Source: Halomonas campaniensis
Lineage (GTDB): Bacteria > Pseudomonadota > Gammaproteobacteria > Pseudomonadales > Halomonadaceae
Direction: 5' to 3'
Assembly: GCF_014193375.1 (NCBI RefSeq)
Contig: NZ_JACHZF010000005.1
Location: 109,538-173,537, forward strand
Length of the DNA: 64,000 bases
Positions 47,029 through 55,995 of this stretch are shown here, one piece after another (the stretch's first letter is position 1; every line of letters starts with the position of its first letter). A model generated the notes under the pieces. It did not search any database. It was not told the DNA's origin and was given only the letters and a program-made list of their open reading frames with translations. A program made the translations under genes and the position numbers.

Positions 47029-48231
47029 TCAGAGGCGGCTGGCCAGCAGGGCGGTCAGTTCTTCATCGCTGAGCACCAGCGGGTTGGTCTTCATGCTGCC
47101 GCCGCGTGCGCCGGCCACCACCCGTGCCAGGTCGGCGGGGGTCATGCCGAACGCGCCGAGTCGCGGCATCGCCAGGCGGCGGGTCCAGTCGCGCAGGGTC
47201 TCTACGAGGGCGTCGCAGGCCGCCTGCTCCCCCAGCTCGGGCGAGTCGGCGAGCAGGCGGCCCACGCGGGCATACCTGGCCAGGGCCCCGGGGGCCTCGC
47301 CGCGCTCGCGCAGTGCCGCTATGTTCAGCGCGGTGGCCTCGGCCAGCAGGGTGCCGCACACCACGCCGTGGGGAATCGGGAAGAGGGCGCCCAGCGGCGA
47401 GGCCAGGCCGTGCACCGACCCCAGCCCCGCCTGGGCCAGGGTGATACCGGACATCAGCGAGGCGTAGGCGAGCCCCGGGTAGCCCTCCCTGGCACGGTCG
47501 GGATCGTCGTCCAGGGCGGTCCAGAGGGCCTGATGGAAGGCTTCCATCCCGGACCAGGCCAGCGCGTCGGTGGGCGGGCTGGCGCCCGCCGAGACATAGG
47601 ATTCCAGCAGCTGGGTGAAGGCATCCATGGCGTTGGCGGCCAGCTGGTCGGCGGGACAGCCGGCCAGCAGGTCCGGGTCGACCAGGGCGACCCGGGCCAT
47701 CAGCCGGTCGTCCCGGAACGACTTCTTGAAGCCACCCGGCCCCCGCTCGCTCAGCACCGCATTGCGGGTGGCCTCGCTGCCGGTCCCCGCGGTGGTGGGG
47801 ACGGCGATCAGCGGTGCCGCGGGCCCGGGGTAGGGCAGGCCACGGCCGACGCCCTCGAGGTGATCCATGACCGAGGTCCCGGTTCGCAGCAGCCCGGCCA
47901 CGGCCTTGCCGGCATCCAGGGCGCTGCCGCCGCCGATGGCCACCACGGCGTCGATGCCCCCGTCGCGTTGCGCCGCCACGATCTCGTCCACCTGGCGGGG
48001 CGAGGGTTCCCCGTCGATGCTGACCTGCGCCCAGCTCAGCCCCTGCTCGGCCAGCGCCGAGCGAAGGGCCGGCCAGCGGGGCGAGTCGATGAAGGAGTGG
48101 CGGCCGGTAACCAGCAGGACGCGCCGGCCGTGCCGGGCGATCAGCGCCGGCAGGCGGTGGATGGCCTGGCGGCCGAAGTGGATCTCGGGAAGGGGCGAGA
48201 GGCGGAAGGCGTCGAGGTGCGTGTCGGGCAT
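47029..48231 (-). CDS. iron-containing (group III) alcohol dehydrogenase
   Basis: 400 aa from the ATG at 48231. The upstream GTG at 48267 lies before the predicted transcription start and is rejected. NAD motif VAIGGGSALDAGKAV, PTTAGTGSEATRNAV, and metal-site region NAMDAFTQLLESYVS then VHGLASPLGALFPIPHG. The second iron ligand, His in most members (DALTH), is Gln here, as in one known subgroup, so metal use may differ. Substrate unknown. Own promoter upstream. Confidence 0.88.
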   Translation of the reverse strand: MPDTHLDAFRLSPLPEIHFGRQAIHRLPALIARHGRRVLLVTGRHSFIDSPRWPALRSALAEQGLSWAQVSIDGEPSPRQVDEIVAAQRDGGIDAVVAIGGGSALDAGKAVAGLLRTGTSVMDHLEGVGRGLPYPGPAAPLIAVPTTAGTGSEATRNAVLSERGPGGFKKSFRDDRLMARVALVDPDLLAGCPADQLAANAMDAFTQLLESYVSAGASPPTDALAWSGMEAFHQALWTALDDDPDRAREGYPGLAYASLMSGITLAQAGLGSVHGLASPLGALFPIPHGVVCGTLLAEATALNIAALRERGEAPGALARYARVGRLLADSPELGEQAACDALVETLRDWTRRLAMPRLGAFGMTPADLARVVAGARGGSMKTNPLVLSDEELTALLASRL

Positions 48232-48265
48232 GGGGGCGATCCCTGGGATGGCAGGCAGGAGATCC

Positions 48266-48294
48266 ACTATAGGGGCTCATCCCGCCCGGGCCAA
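48266..48294 (-). promoter_or_regulatory. promoter for the alcohol dehydrogenase gene
   Basis: Minus strand TTGGCC (48289-48294), 17-base spacer, TATAGT (48266-48271); start near 48259. Confidence 0.6.
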
Positions 48295-48333
48295 ACCGCC
48301 GCACTGGCCCATGCCCCGGCCCTTCTCACCGAC

Positions 48334-49161
48334 TCACAGCGCGAGGTCGGTCCATACCGGGGCGTGGTCGGAGGGTCTCTCCATGCCGCGCAGGCGGTAG
48401 TCGATGCCGGCCTCGGTCACCTGCTCGGCCAGCGGCGCGGTGACCAGGATATGGTCGATGCGCAGGCCGCGCTTCGGGTCGCGATCGAACCCCTTCGAGC
48501 GGTAGTCGAACCAGCTGAAGCGGTCGTCGACCGCCGGGTGGCGGACCCGGTAGCTGTCGACCAGGCCCCAGGCCTTGATACCGTCGAGCCATTCGCGCTC
48601 CACCGGCTGGAAGCTGGTCTTGCCGTCGCGCAGCCAGCGCTTGCGGTTGGCCTCGCCGATGCCGATGTCGATGTCCGCGGGGGAGATGTTGAAGTCGCCC
48701 ATCACCACCAGGCGCTCGTCGGGGCGATGCTCGCCCTCCAGCAGCCGCCTGAGCTGGGCATAGAACTCGCGCTTGTGGGGAAACTTTACCGGGTGCTCGA
48801 CGTTCTCGCCCTGGGGGAAGTAGCCGTTCCACACGGTCAGCGGCTCGCCGCCACCCGGGCGCAGGCAGGCGCCGATCATGCGGCGCTGGGCCTCGTCGCC
48901 ATCGTCGGGGAAGCCCAGCCGCACCCACTCGGGCTCGCCGCACTGGGCAGGGTCGACCATCAGCGCCACGCCGTAGTGTCCCTTCTGGCCGTGAAAGAAC
49001 ACCCGGTAGCCCAGCGCCTCCACGGCCTCGCGGGGAAACTCGCTGTCCTGGACCTTGGTCTCCTGCAGGCCGATCACCGCCGGGCGCGAGTCGTTGACCA
49101 GCGCCGCGAGCTGGTGGAGTCGGGCACGGATGCCGTTGATATTGAAGGAGACCAGCCGCAT
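48334..49161 (-). CDS. xthA: exodeoxyribonuclease III
   Basis: 275 aa AP endonuclease / 3' exonuclease for base excision repair. [13 protein letters not shown] at the start (49161), catalytic Glu34 in [32 protein letters not shown] and the terminal SDHAPVW histidine. GGAGCAG just upstream. The ATG shares its base with the stop of the small gene before it (TGATG), so the two are coupled. Confidence 0.94.
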   Translation of the reverse strand: MRLVSFNINGIRARLHQLAALVNDSRPAVIGLQETKVQDSEFPREAVEALGYRVFFHGQKGHYGVALMVDPAQCGEPEWVRLGFPDDGDEAQRRMIGACLRPGGGEPLTVWNGYFPQGENVEHPVKFPHKREFYAQLRRLLEGEHRPDERLVVMGDFNISPADIDIGIGEANRKRWLRDGKTSFQPVEREWLDGIKAWGLVDSYRVRHPAVDDRFSWFDYRSKGFDRDPKRGLRIDHILVTAPLAEQVTEAGIDYRLRGMERPSDHAPVWTDLAL

Positions 49162-49406
49162 CACTGCTCCGAGCTCCCCGTGTCGCTGCCCTGCTCGGGG
49201 TGGATGGCGATGCTCTGGCCGGCCTCCTGGCGCGCCAGCTTGCGGGCCGCCTGGATCTTGCGCTGCTGGCGCTTCTTCTGGGTGTAGCGGGTCGACGAGG
49301 TCACCTGGTCGGGGTTCTCGTGGCGCCACTTCTTGTAGTCCTTGCGCCGGCCGGTGCGGATCTGCACCTTGTCGGCCAGCGAGCGGGTCTTCTTGCGACG
49401 GGTCAT
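49161..49406 (-). CDS. small basic conserved protein, unknown function
   Basis: 81 aa, strongly basic: [54 protein letters not shown], with an acidic Gln/Ser tail. No domain recognised. The charge suggests nucleic-acid or ribosome contact. It overlaps xthA by one base and probably forms an operon with it. The good coupling and codon use support a real gene; function unassigned. Confidence 0.65.
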   Translation of the reverse strand: MTRRKKTRSLADKVQIRTGRRKDYKKWRHENPDQVTSSTRYTQKKRQQRKIQAARKLARQEAGQSIAIHPEQGSDTGSSEQ

Positions 49407-49563
49407 GGAAACTACTCCTCTGGTCTGGCGAGCATTCTACCAGTCCGGCGGCCGTCGCCACAGGCGCCTGCGCGCACGAGACGCGCCCTTGGCGCCGTAG
49501 GCTGTTACAATGGGCGATCGTGTCATGCCTCCTATCCACCGAAACGGACTAGACAGCAAGCCT

Positions 49564-50841
49564 ATGAGCGAGTCGGAACAGATCAACGCACCGGCCCAGG
49601 ATCGCAAGCCCAAGCGCCGTCGTCGCAAGCCGCGCCGTCGCCAGTCGTCCGGCTGGGACCTGCGCCAGTTTCAGGTGCCTGCCGCGGCGGGCAAGTGGCG
49701 CTTCCATGACTTCGATCTGCCGCTGCCGCTGATGAGGGCCATCCATGCCCTGGGCTTCGAGTACTGCACGCCGATCCAGGCCGAGGCGCTGACCCACACC
49801 CTGCTGGGTGGCGACGTGGTCGGCAAGGCCCAGACCGGCACCGGCAAGACGGCCGCCTTCCTGATCTCGATCCTCGCCTACTTCCTCGAGGAGGAGGCGC
49901 CCAACGGCCAGAAGACCGGCGCACCGCGGGCGCTGATCGTCGCGCCGACCCGCGAGCTGGCCCTGCAGATCGAGAAGGACGCCAAGGCACTGGCGCGCTT
50001 CACCGACCTCAAGGTGGCCAGCGTGGTCGGCGGCATGGACTACCAGAAGCAGCGCGAGAGCCTCGGCGGCCGCCTCGACATCCTGGTGGCCACCCCCGGA
50101 CGGCTGCTCGACTTCCACCAGAAGCGTGACGTCGACCTGACCCAGGTCGAGGTGCTGGTGCTGGACGAGGCCGACCGCATGCTGTCCATGGGCTTCATCC
50201 CCGACGTCAAGCGGATCATCCGCCACACGCCCAAGAAGGAGGAGCGCCAGACCTTCCTCTTCTCGGCCACCTTCACCGAGGACATCCTCAACCTGGCCAG
50301 CCAGTGGACCCATGAGCCGACCCATGTGGATATCGCGGTCACGGTGGAGAACGCCGCCGACATCGACCAGCGCGTCTACCTGGTCGGCGACGAGGACAAG
50401 CAGCGCCTGCTGGTCAACCTGCTCAAGCAGGAGAGCTTCGACCGGGTGATGGTCTTCGGCAACCGTCGCGACCTGGTGCGAAAGCTCGACGAGCTGCTGC
50501 GCAAGGCCGGCATCAATGCCGCCATGCTCTCCGGCGACGTGCCCCAGAACCAGCGCATCAAGACCCTGGAGCAGTTCCGCGAGGGCGAGATCCAGGTGCT
50601 GGTCGCCACCGACGTGGCTGGCCGTGGCATCCACATCGAGGACGTCAGCCACGTGATCAACTACACCCTGCCGGAAGACCCGGAGGACTACGTCCACCGC
50701 ATCGGCCGCACCGGCCGCGCCGGCGCCAAGGGGGTGTCGATCAGCTTCGTGGGTGAGGAGGACGCCTTCTCGCTGCCCGAGATCGAGCGCTTCATCGACG
50801 ACAAGCTGCCCTGCGAGCATCCCCCGGAAGGCCTGCTCTGA
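49564..50841 (+). CDS. rhlB: DEAD-box RNA helicase, RhlB type
   Basis: 425 aa from the ATG at 49564. An ATG at 49510 overlaps a TACAAT (-10 like, 49506-49511) and is unlikely. A basic Arg/Lys N-terminal tail (13-27) is followed by Q motif (CTPIQAEAL), P-loop AQTGTGKT (89-96), [16 protein letters not shown], and [10 protein letters not shown]. The [11 protein letters not shown] segment and lack of a long C-terminal tail fit Pseudomonas RhlB. Possible degradosome partner of the RNase E in this window. Confidence 0.9.
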   Translation: MSESEQINAPAQDRKPKRRRRKPRRRQSSGWDLRQFQVPAAAGKWRFHDFDLPLPLMRAIHALGFEYCTPIQAEALTHTLLGGDVVGKAQTGTGKTAAFLISILAYFLEEEAPNGQKTGAPRALIVAPTRELALQIEKDAKALARFTDLKVASVVGGMDYQKQRESLGGRLDILVATPGRLLDFHQKRDVDLTQVEVLVLDEADRMLSMGFIPDVKRIIRHTPKKEERQTFLFSATFTEDILNLASQWTHEPTHVDIAVTVENAADIDQRVYLVGDEDKQRLLVNLLKQESFDRVMVFGNRRDLVRKLDELLRKAGINAAMLSGDVPQNQRIKTLEQFREGEIQVLVATDVAGRGIHIEDVSHVINYTLPEDPEDYVHRIGRTGRAGAKGVSISFVGEEDAFSLPEIERFIDDKLPCEHPPEGLL

Positions 50842-50845
50842 CCCC

Positions 50846-52987
50846 ATGCTCGACGAGGCCCTGAAGGGCGAGATCCAGGCCGCCTATCGCCGCGTGCTCG
50901 AGGGCCTCGACCTCACCCCCCGTTACGGCCAGCGGCTGATGATCGCCGAGATTGCCCGCACCCTGGCCGGCATCGAGGCCGACGAGGCCGGCAGGCGCAT
51001 CAGCGACGAGCATGTCTGCGTGCTCGAGGCGGGCACCGGCACCGGCAAGACCCTGGCCTACCTGCTGGCCGCGCTGCCGGTGGCCAAGGCCCGCGGCAAG
51101 CGCCTGGTGGTGGCCACGGCCACCGTGGCCCTGCAGGAGCAGGTCCTCCACCAGGACCTGCCGGCCCTCAAGGCCCACAGCGGCATCGACTTCGACTACG
51201 CCCTGGCCAAGGGGCGCGGCCGCTACGTCTGCGTGGCGCGCCTGGACCAGGCCCTCGACGGCGGCGAGGAGAATCCCACCCTGTCGCTCTTCGAGCAGAC
51301 CCTGGACAGCGGTGGCGACGACTTCCAGGCGCTGGTGGCGTCGCTGGGCGAGGCCTACGGCAATGGCCGCTGGGCCGGTGATCGCGACAGCTGGCCCGAG
51401 GCCATCGAGGATGCCCACTGGCGCCGGCTCACCGTGGACCACCGCCAGTGCACCAACCGCCGCTGCGGCCACTTCGGCGCCTGCGCCTTCTTCCGCGCGC
51501 GCCGCGACCTCGACACTGCCGACGTGATCGTCGCCAACCACGACCTGGTACTGGCCGACCTCTCCCTGGGCGGCGGGGTGGTGCTGCCCGACCCGGGGGA
51601 CTGCATCCATGTCTTCGACGAGGGGCACCACCTGCCGGACAAGGCGCTCAACCACTTCACCCATCGCTTCGCGGTGGGTGGCGCGCTGCGCTGGCTGCGG
51701 ACCCTGAAGAAGTCGCTGACCGAACTGAACCAGGCGCTGGCCGTGCAGCCGACCCTGGCGCGGCTGCTGGCCGGCCTGCCCCAGGCGATCGAGGCGCTGG
51801 AGCCGAAGCTCGGCGAGGCCTTTGCCCTGGGCCACCAGCTGGCCGGGCGCCCCGAGGGGCTCGCCGATGGCGAGGAGGGGCGCCAGCATCGCTTCGAGAT
51901 GGGCCGCGCCCCGGAGGCGCTGCGCGAGCTGGCCGGGGCCCTGCTGGTGATCTTCGCCGAGCTCTCCCGCACCCTGGAGAGCATGGCCGACATCCTGCGC
52001 GAGAGCCTCGACCCCGACAAGCACACCGGGCTGCCCCGGGAGCAGGCCGAGGCGTGGCTGCCGCTGGTGGCGCTGCTCCACGGCCGGGCGCTGGAGGCCC
52101 ACGCCCTGTGGCAGGCGTTCGCCGAAGGCGACCCCGAGGGCGAACCGCCCCGGGCGCGCTGGCTGACGCTGGAACGCTTCGGTACCGACCCCGAGCTGAC
52201 CTTCTCGGCGAGCCCCGTCTCGGCGGCCCACACCCTGGCGAAGAGCCTGTGGGGGGCCACCTTCGGCGCCGTGGTCACTTCGGCCACGCTGACGGCGCTG
52301 GGGCGCTTCGAGCGCCTGCAGGAGCGTGCGGGGCTGGCCAACCGCTACCGCTACCAGCGCCTGCCCAGCCCCTTCGACTACTCCCGGGCGGTGCTCAGCG
52401 TGCCGCGCGAGGCCGTCGACCCCGCCGACCGCGAGGGGCACGAGCGCGCCATCGTCGACTTCGTCCGGGGGCTGGGGGAGAAGGAGGCGGTACTGATGCT
52501 GTTCTCGTCCCGGGCGCAGCTGCGGGCGGTGGAGAAGGCGCTGCCGAAGGCCCTGGCCGGGCGGGTGCTGGCCCAGGACCGGCTGCCCAAGCGCGAGCTG
52601 ATCAGCCGCCACCGGGCGCGGGTCGATGCCGGGGAGGGCAGCATCATCTTCGGCCTGGCGAGCTTCGCCGAGGGCATCGACCTGCCCGGCGACTACCTGA
52701 CCCACGTGGTGATCACCCGGCTGCCCTTCGCGGTACCCGACGATCCGGTGGGGGCGACGCTGGCCGAATGGATCGAGAGTCGCGGCGGCAACCCCTTCAT
52801 GCGCATCAGCGTGCCGGATGCCTCCATCAAGCTGGTCCAGGCCTGCGGCCGGCTGATCCGCAAGGAGGCCGACAGCGGGCGTATCACCCTGCTCGATCGC
52901 CGGGTGCTGACCCGGCGCTACGGCCGGGCGCTGCTCGATGCGCTGCCGCCCTTCGTGCGCGAGATCGACGGCGTGCCCGAGGCCTGA
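50846..52987 (+). CDS. dinG: ATP-dependent helicase DinG
   Basis: 713 aa XPD-like superfamily 2 helicase. Walker A EAGTGTGKT (61-69), four iron-sulfur cysteines Cys129, Cys202, Cys207 and Cys213, DEGH box near 258, and C-terminal motifs SFAEGIDLPGDYL and QACGRLIRKEADSG. It unwinds DNA with 5' overhangs, R-loops and D-loops. Four bases after rhlB. Confidence 0.93.
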   Translation: MLDEALKGEIQAAYRRVLEGLDLTPRYGQRLMIAEIARTLAGIEADEAGRRISDEHVCVLEAGTGTGKTLAYLLAALPVAKARGKRLVVATATVALQEQVLHQDLPALKAHSGIDFDYALAKGRGRYVCVARLDQALDGGEENPTLSLFEQTLDSGGDDFQALVASLGEAYGNGRWAGDRDSWPEAIEDAHWRRLTVDHRQCTNRRCGHFGACAFFRARRDLDTADVIVANHDLVLADLSLGGGVVLPDPGDCIHVFDEGHHLPDKALNHFTHRFAVGGALRWLRTLKKSLTELNQALAVQPTLARLLAGLPQAIEALEPKLGEAFALGHQLAGRPEGLADGEEGRQHRFEMGRAPEALRELAGALLVIFAELSRTLESMADILRESLDPDKHTGLPREQAEAWLPLVALLHGRALEAHALWQAFAEGDPEGEPPRARWLTLERFGTDPELTFSASPVSAAHTLAKSLWGATFGAVVTSATLTALGRFERLQERAGLANRYRYQRLPSPFDYSRAVLSVPREAVDPADREGHERAIVDFVRGLGEKEAVLMLFSSRAQLRAVEKALPKALAGRVLAQDRLPKRELISRHRARVDAGEGSIIFGLASFAEGIDLPGDYLTHVVITRLPFAVPDDPVGATLAEWIESRGGNPFMRISVPDASIKLVQACGRLIRKEADSGRITLLDRRVLTRRYGRALLDALPPFVREIDGVPEA

Positions 52988-53022
52988 CCCCGGCGTCGCC
53001 GGTTTCTGATCCCCCTGAAACA

Positions 53023-53050
53023 CACAGGCCCGCCGATCGGCGGGCCTGTG
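53023..53050. terminator. bidirectional terminator dinG / aroG
   Basis: Perfect 12-base stem (53023-53034 with 53039-53050) and GATC loop, between convergent genes. Confidence 0.75.
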
Positions 53051-53068
53051 GCGTTCCGGGGGCTCGGT

Positions 53069-54148
53069 TCAGGCGGCCCGGGCCCGGGCCGCCAGCACCG
53101 GGGCGAGCTTCTGGTCCATCTCCCTGAAGGCACTCACCGTGGTGTCCCAGTCGATGCAGGCATCGGTGATGGAGACGCCGTACTTCAGCTGGCTGTGGTC
53201 CTCGGGGACCTTCTGGTTGCCCCAGCCGATGTTGGATTCCACCATCAGGCCGATGATCGAGCGGTTCCCCTCGAGGATCTGGTTGGTGACGTTCTCCAGC
53301 ACCAGGGGCTGCAGCGCCGGGTCCTTGTTGGAGTTGGCGTGGGAGCAGTCGATCATGATGTTGGGCTTGACGCCGCCCTTGCGCAGCTCCTGCTCGGCCA
53401 GTGCCACGCTGACGCTGTCGTAGTTCGGCTTGCCGTTGCCGCCACGCAGCACCACGTGGCCGTAGGCGTTGCCGCGGGTACGGATGATCGCCACCTGGCC
53501 CGCCTGGTCGATGCCCAGGAAGTTGTGCGGATGGGAGACCGACTGCAGGGCGTTGACGGCCACGTCCAGGCTGCCGTCGGTGCCGTTCTTGAAGCCCACC
53601 GGGCAGGAGAGGCCGGAGGCCATCTCGCGGTGGGTCTGGGACTCGGTGGTGCGGGCGCCGATCGCCGACCAGCTGATGCAGTCCTGCAGGTACTGCGGCG
53701 AGATCGGGTCCAGCGCCTCGGTGGCCAGTGGCAGGCCCATCTCGGCCAGGTCCACCAGCAGGCGGCGGGCGATATGCAGGCCCTCCTCGATCTCGAAGGA
53801 GCCGTTGAGGTGGGGGTCGTTGATCAGTCCCTTCCAGCCCACGGTGGTGCGCGGCTTCTCGAAGTAGACGCGCATCACGATGTAGAGGCTCTCCTTGACC
53901 TCGTCGGCCAGGCGGCGCAGGCGGCGCGCATAGTCCAGGGCGGCATCCACGTCGTGGATGGAGCAGGGGCCCACCACCACCAGCAGGCGCGGGTCCTCGC
54001 CGTCGAGGATGCGCTGGATGGTCTCGCGACCCTCGATCACGGTGCGCTCGGCGGCCTCGGTGAGGGGGACCTCCTGCTTGAGGGCCTCGGGAGTGATCAG
54101 GACGTCCTGGGCCAGGACGTTGAGGTTATGGACCTGCTGCTCTGACAT
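53069..54148 (-). CDS. 3-deoxy-7-phosphoheptulonate synthase (class I, AroFGH type)
   Basis: 359 aa from the ATG at 54148. It condenses PEP and erythrose-4-phosphate, the first shikimate step. Class I signatures: VVVGPCSIHD, MRVYFEKPRTTVGWKGLINDP, IGARTTESQTHREMASGLS, VGFKNGTDG, IMIDCSHANSNKD and the C-terminal SITDACIDW. The feedback-inhibiting amino acid cannot be told from these motifs. Confidence 0.94.
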   Translation of the reverse strand: MSEQQVHNLNVLAQDVLITPEALKQEVPLTEAAERTVIEGRETIQRILDGEDPRLLVVVGPCSIHDVDAALDYARRLRRLADEVKESLYIVMRVYFEKPRTTVGWKGLINDPHLNGSFEIEEGLHIARRLLVDLAEMGLPLATEALDPISPQYLQDCISWSAIGARTTESQTHREMASGLSCPVGFKNGTDGSLDVAVNALQSVSHPHNFLGIDQAGQVAIIRTRGNAYGHVVLRGGNGKPNYDSVSVALAEQELRKGGVKPNIMIDCSHANSNKDPALQPLVLENVTNQILEGNRSIIGLMVESNIGWGNQKVPEDHSQLKYGVSITDACIDWDTTVSAFREMDQKLAPVLAARARAA

Positions 54149-54462
54149 TGTGCTACCTGTGTCGTGTCTGCGCTGATGGCGAATAATAGTGGGGCCTACT
54201 ATCACCCGCGGGGGGAGGAAAAATCAATCGCGGGGGAACCCGCCGGGCCCTCGGCTGTCCCACCGCGGGCGCATTTCGGCAGGGTTCGGCTTGATGGATG
54301 GGCGAGAAACGGGAACACTTGTGCGACTCCGGCTACGGCCTTCGACTTTCAGCTGCCCCAGGGCTTCAGGTTGACGCTATGCATTTCATCGTCAGGCACG
54401 TTCTACCCGTCCATGCGAGACGGCCCGCCTCTTGCTTCCGCCTCCCGGCGGGGAGGGTGTGA
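54149..54462. other. divergent intergenic region aroG / rpoE
   Basis: 314 bases without a gene. On the plus strand, GAACCC (54236-54241), 16 bases, TCCCA (54258-54262) loosely resembles a sigma-E/AlgU promoter (GAACTT-N16-TCTGA or TCCAA) and could be the autoregulated rpoE promoter; the match is partial. A GGAGG precedes the rpoE ATG. No clear aroG promoter. Confidence 0.3.
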
Positions 54463-55068
54463 ATGGGCACCAGGGAGACCGACCAGCAGCTCGTCGAGCG
54501 CGCCCAGAAGGGGGATACCCGCGCCTTCGACCTGCTGGTAAGGAAGTACCAGCACAAGATCATCGGACTGATCGGGCGCTACGTCCACGACCATGCCGAA
54601 GTGCAGGACGTGGCTCAGGAGGCTTTCATCAAGGCCTACCGGGCGCTGGGCAAGTTTCGTGCCGAGAGCGCCTTCTACACCTGGATGTATCGTATCGCCA
54701 TCAATACTGCCAAGAACCACCTGGTCTCCCGGGGGCGCCGGCCGCCGGGCAGCGACCTCGATATCGTCGACGCCGAGATCGTCGACCACAGCGGGCGCCT
54801 GGCGGACACCGAGACACCGGAGGCGGCGATGGCCCGCGACCAGCTCGAGGCCGCGGTCTTCGAGGCGATCGACAACCTGCCGGATGACCTGCGCACGGCG
54901 ATCACCCTGCGCGAGCTCGAGGGGCTCTCCTACGAGGATATCGCCAACATCATGCAGTGTCCGGTGGGCACGGTGCGCTCGCGGATCTTCCGCGCCCGGG
55001 AGGCGGTCGACCAGCATATCCAGCCGCTGGTGACCACGGCCCGCAATCGCGAGACGGTGGAGGAGTGA
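54463..55068 (+). CDS. rpoE: RNA polymerase sigma factor RpoE/AlgU
   Basis: 201 aa extracytoplasmic-function sigma factor for envelope stress. Region 2: DLLVRKYQHKIIGLIGRYVHDHAEVQDVAQEAFIKAYRALGKF. Region 4: LPDDLRTAITLRELEGLSYEDIANIMQCPVGTVRSRIFRAREA. GGAGG 6 bases before the ATG. It heads the rpoE-rseA-rseB-degP set, equal to algU-mucA-mucB-mucD of Pseudomonas. The 194-base gap to rseA is wider than usual. Confidence 0.95.
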   Translation: MGTRETDQQLVERAQKGDTRAFDLLVRKYQHKIIGLIGRYVHDHAEVQDVAQEAFIKAYRALGKFRAESAFYTWMYRIAINTAKNHLVSRGRRPPGSDLDIVDAEIVDHSGRLADTETPEAAMARDQLEAAVFEAIDNLPDDLRTAITLRELEGLSYEDIANIMQCPVGTVRSRIFRAREAVDQHIQPLVTTARNRETVEE

Positions 55069-55111
55069 GTCAGCCGGCGGGAGTCGGCTGCAAGGTTTTT
55101 GACGTTTTGCT

Positions 55112-55138
55112 GAACTGTCCGGCGTCAGTGACGTCAGA
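55112..55138 (+). promoter_or_regulatory. sigma-E-like promoter before rseA
   Basis: GAACTG (55112-55117), 16 bases, TCAGA (55134-55138): near the AlgU/RpoE pattern GAACTT-N16-TCTGA. It would give separate sigma-E-dependent expression of the anti-sigma genes. Confidence 0.4.
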
Positions 55139-55178
55139 AGCAGTGATCGATCCGCCGCCGGTGGATCTCGGGTGTCGT

Positions 55179-55202
55179 CATTCCCGGCTCGGGCCGGGAA
55201 TG
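55179..55202. repeat. REP-like hairpin CATTCCCGGC/GCCGGGAATG
   Basis: Perfect 10-base stem with TCGG loop in the rpoE-rseA gap. The GTCATTCCCG head resembles a widespread intergenic hairpin family. It may also reduce read-through from rpoE. Confidence 0.5.
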
Positions 55203-55262
55203 CCGATACCAGGCTGTCAACGGACGCAAGGCGGGGCGCCTTGCCACTGTGAGGTGTGAAGA

Positions 55263-55979
55263 ATGAGTCAGAACGCACGGGAATCGCTTTCTGCCCTGAT
55301 GGACAACGAAGGTGATGAGCTCGAGTTGCGCCGGGTACTCAAGTCGCTCGAGGACGAGCCGGACGCCGCCGAGGCGTGGCGACGCTACCATCTGATGCGT
55401 AGCCTGATGCGCCGCGAACCGGACGTGGATGTCTCGGCCGACCTCTCCGCCGGCATCATGGCTCGCCTGCAGGAGGAACCCGCCCCGGGGCAGGCGTCCG
55501 CCCCCGCGGCCGCCCGGCGCTCCCTGCCGCTGGCCCGCAGTGCCGGGATCGCCGCGGCGGTGTCGCTGATGGTGATCACCGGCGTGCAGTTCTACTCGGG
55601 TGGCGTGCCGGGGGGCGGCGCCCCCGGCGCTGCCGACCAGGACATGGCCGGCAGTGCCCCGACCGGCCAGACCAGCCCCGCCTCGGCCTCCCCGGCGAAT
55701 GCCGGCGGCAGCCCGTCGCGCCCCTCGCTGGTCGACCTCCCGCTGTTCCAGCTGCCTCAGACGGGCGGCGGTTCGGGCCTGATGACCGTCGGGGCGGGCG
55801 CCGAGTCTCCCATGTTCATGGCGCCCGGCCACCGGCAGTCGCTGCTCGCCGACGAGGAGCAGGCCCGGCTGCTGCAGTCCTACCTGGATCGCCATGCCGA
55901 GGGCTCTGCCTACCGCAGCGGTGATGCCTGGATGCCGCTGCTGCGCGCCTCCGGTGGCGACAACCTGGGCCAGCGCTGA
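55263..55979 (+). CDS. rseA: anti-sigma factor RseA/MucA
   Basis: 238 aa. N-terminal cytoplasmic sigma-binding domain (ESLSALMDNEGDELELRRVLKSL, AWRRYHLMRSLMR), a single membrane helix (~93-112), then a Gly/Ala/Pro/Ser-rich periplasmic linker and a C-terminal helix (LLADEEQARLLQSYLDRH) fitting the RseB-binding part. Cleavage by site-1 and site-2 proteases frees RpoE. Low similarity is usual for this family; context makes the call secure. Confidence 0.9.
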   Translation: MSQNARESLSALMDNEGDELELRRVLKSLEDEPDAAEAWRRYHLMRSLMRREPDVDVSADLSAGIMARLQEEPAPGQASAPAAARRSLPLARSAGIAAAVSLMVITGVQFYSGGVPGGGAPGAADQDMAGSAPTGQTSPASASPANAGGSPSRPSLVDLPLFQLPQTGGGSGLMTVGAGAESPMFMAPGHRQSLLADEEQARLLQSYLDRHAEGSAYRSGDAWMPLLRASGGDNLGQR

Positions 55980-55995
55980 CAGGGGAGCGGAGCCG

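Noticed and set aside
48232..48267. GTG at 48267 as the dehydrogenase start
   Set aside because: It lies upstream of the predicted transcription start and adds residues absent from the family.
49510..49563. ATG at 49510 as the rhlB start
   Set aside because: It overlaps a TACAAT -10 element, so it would not be in the mRNA.
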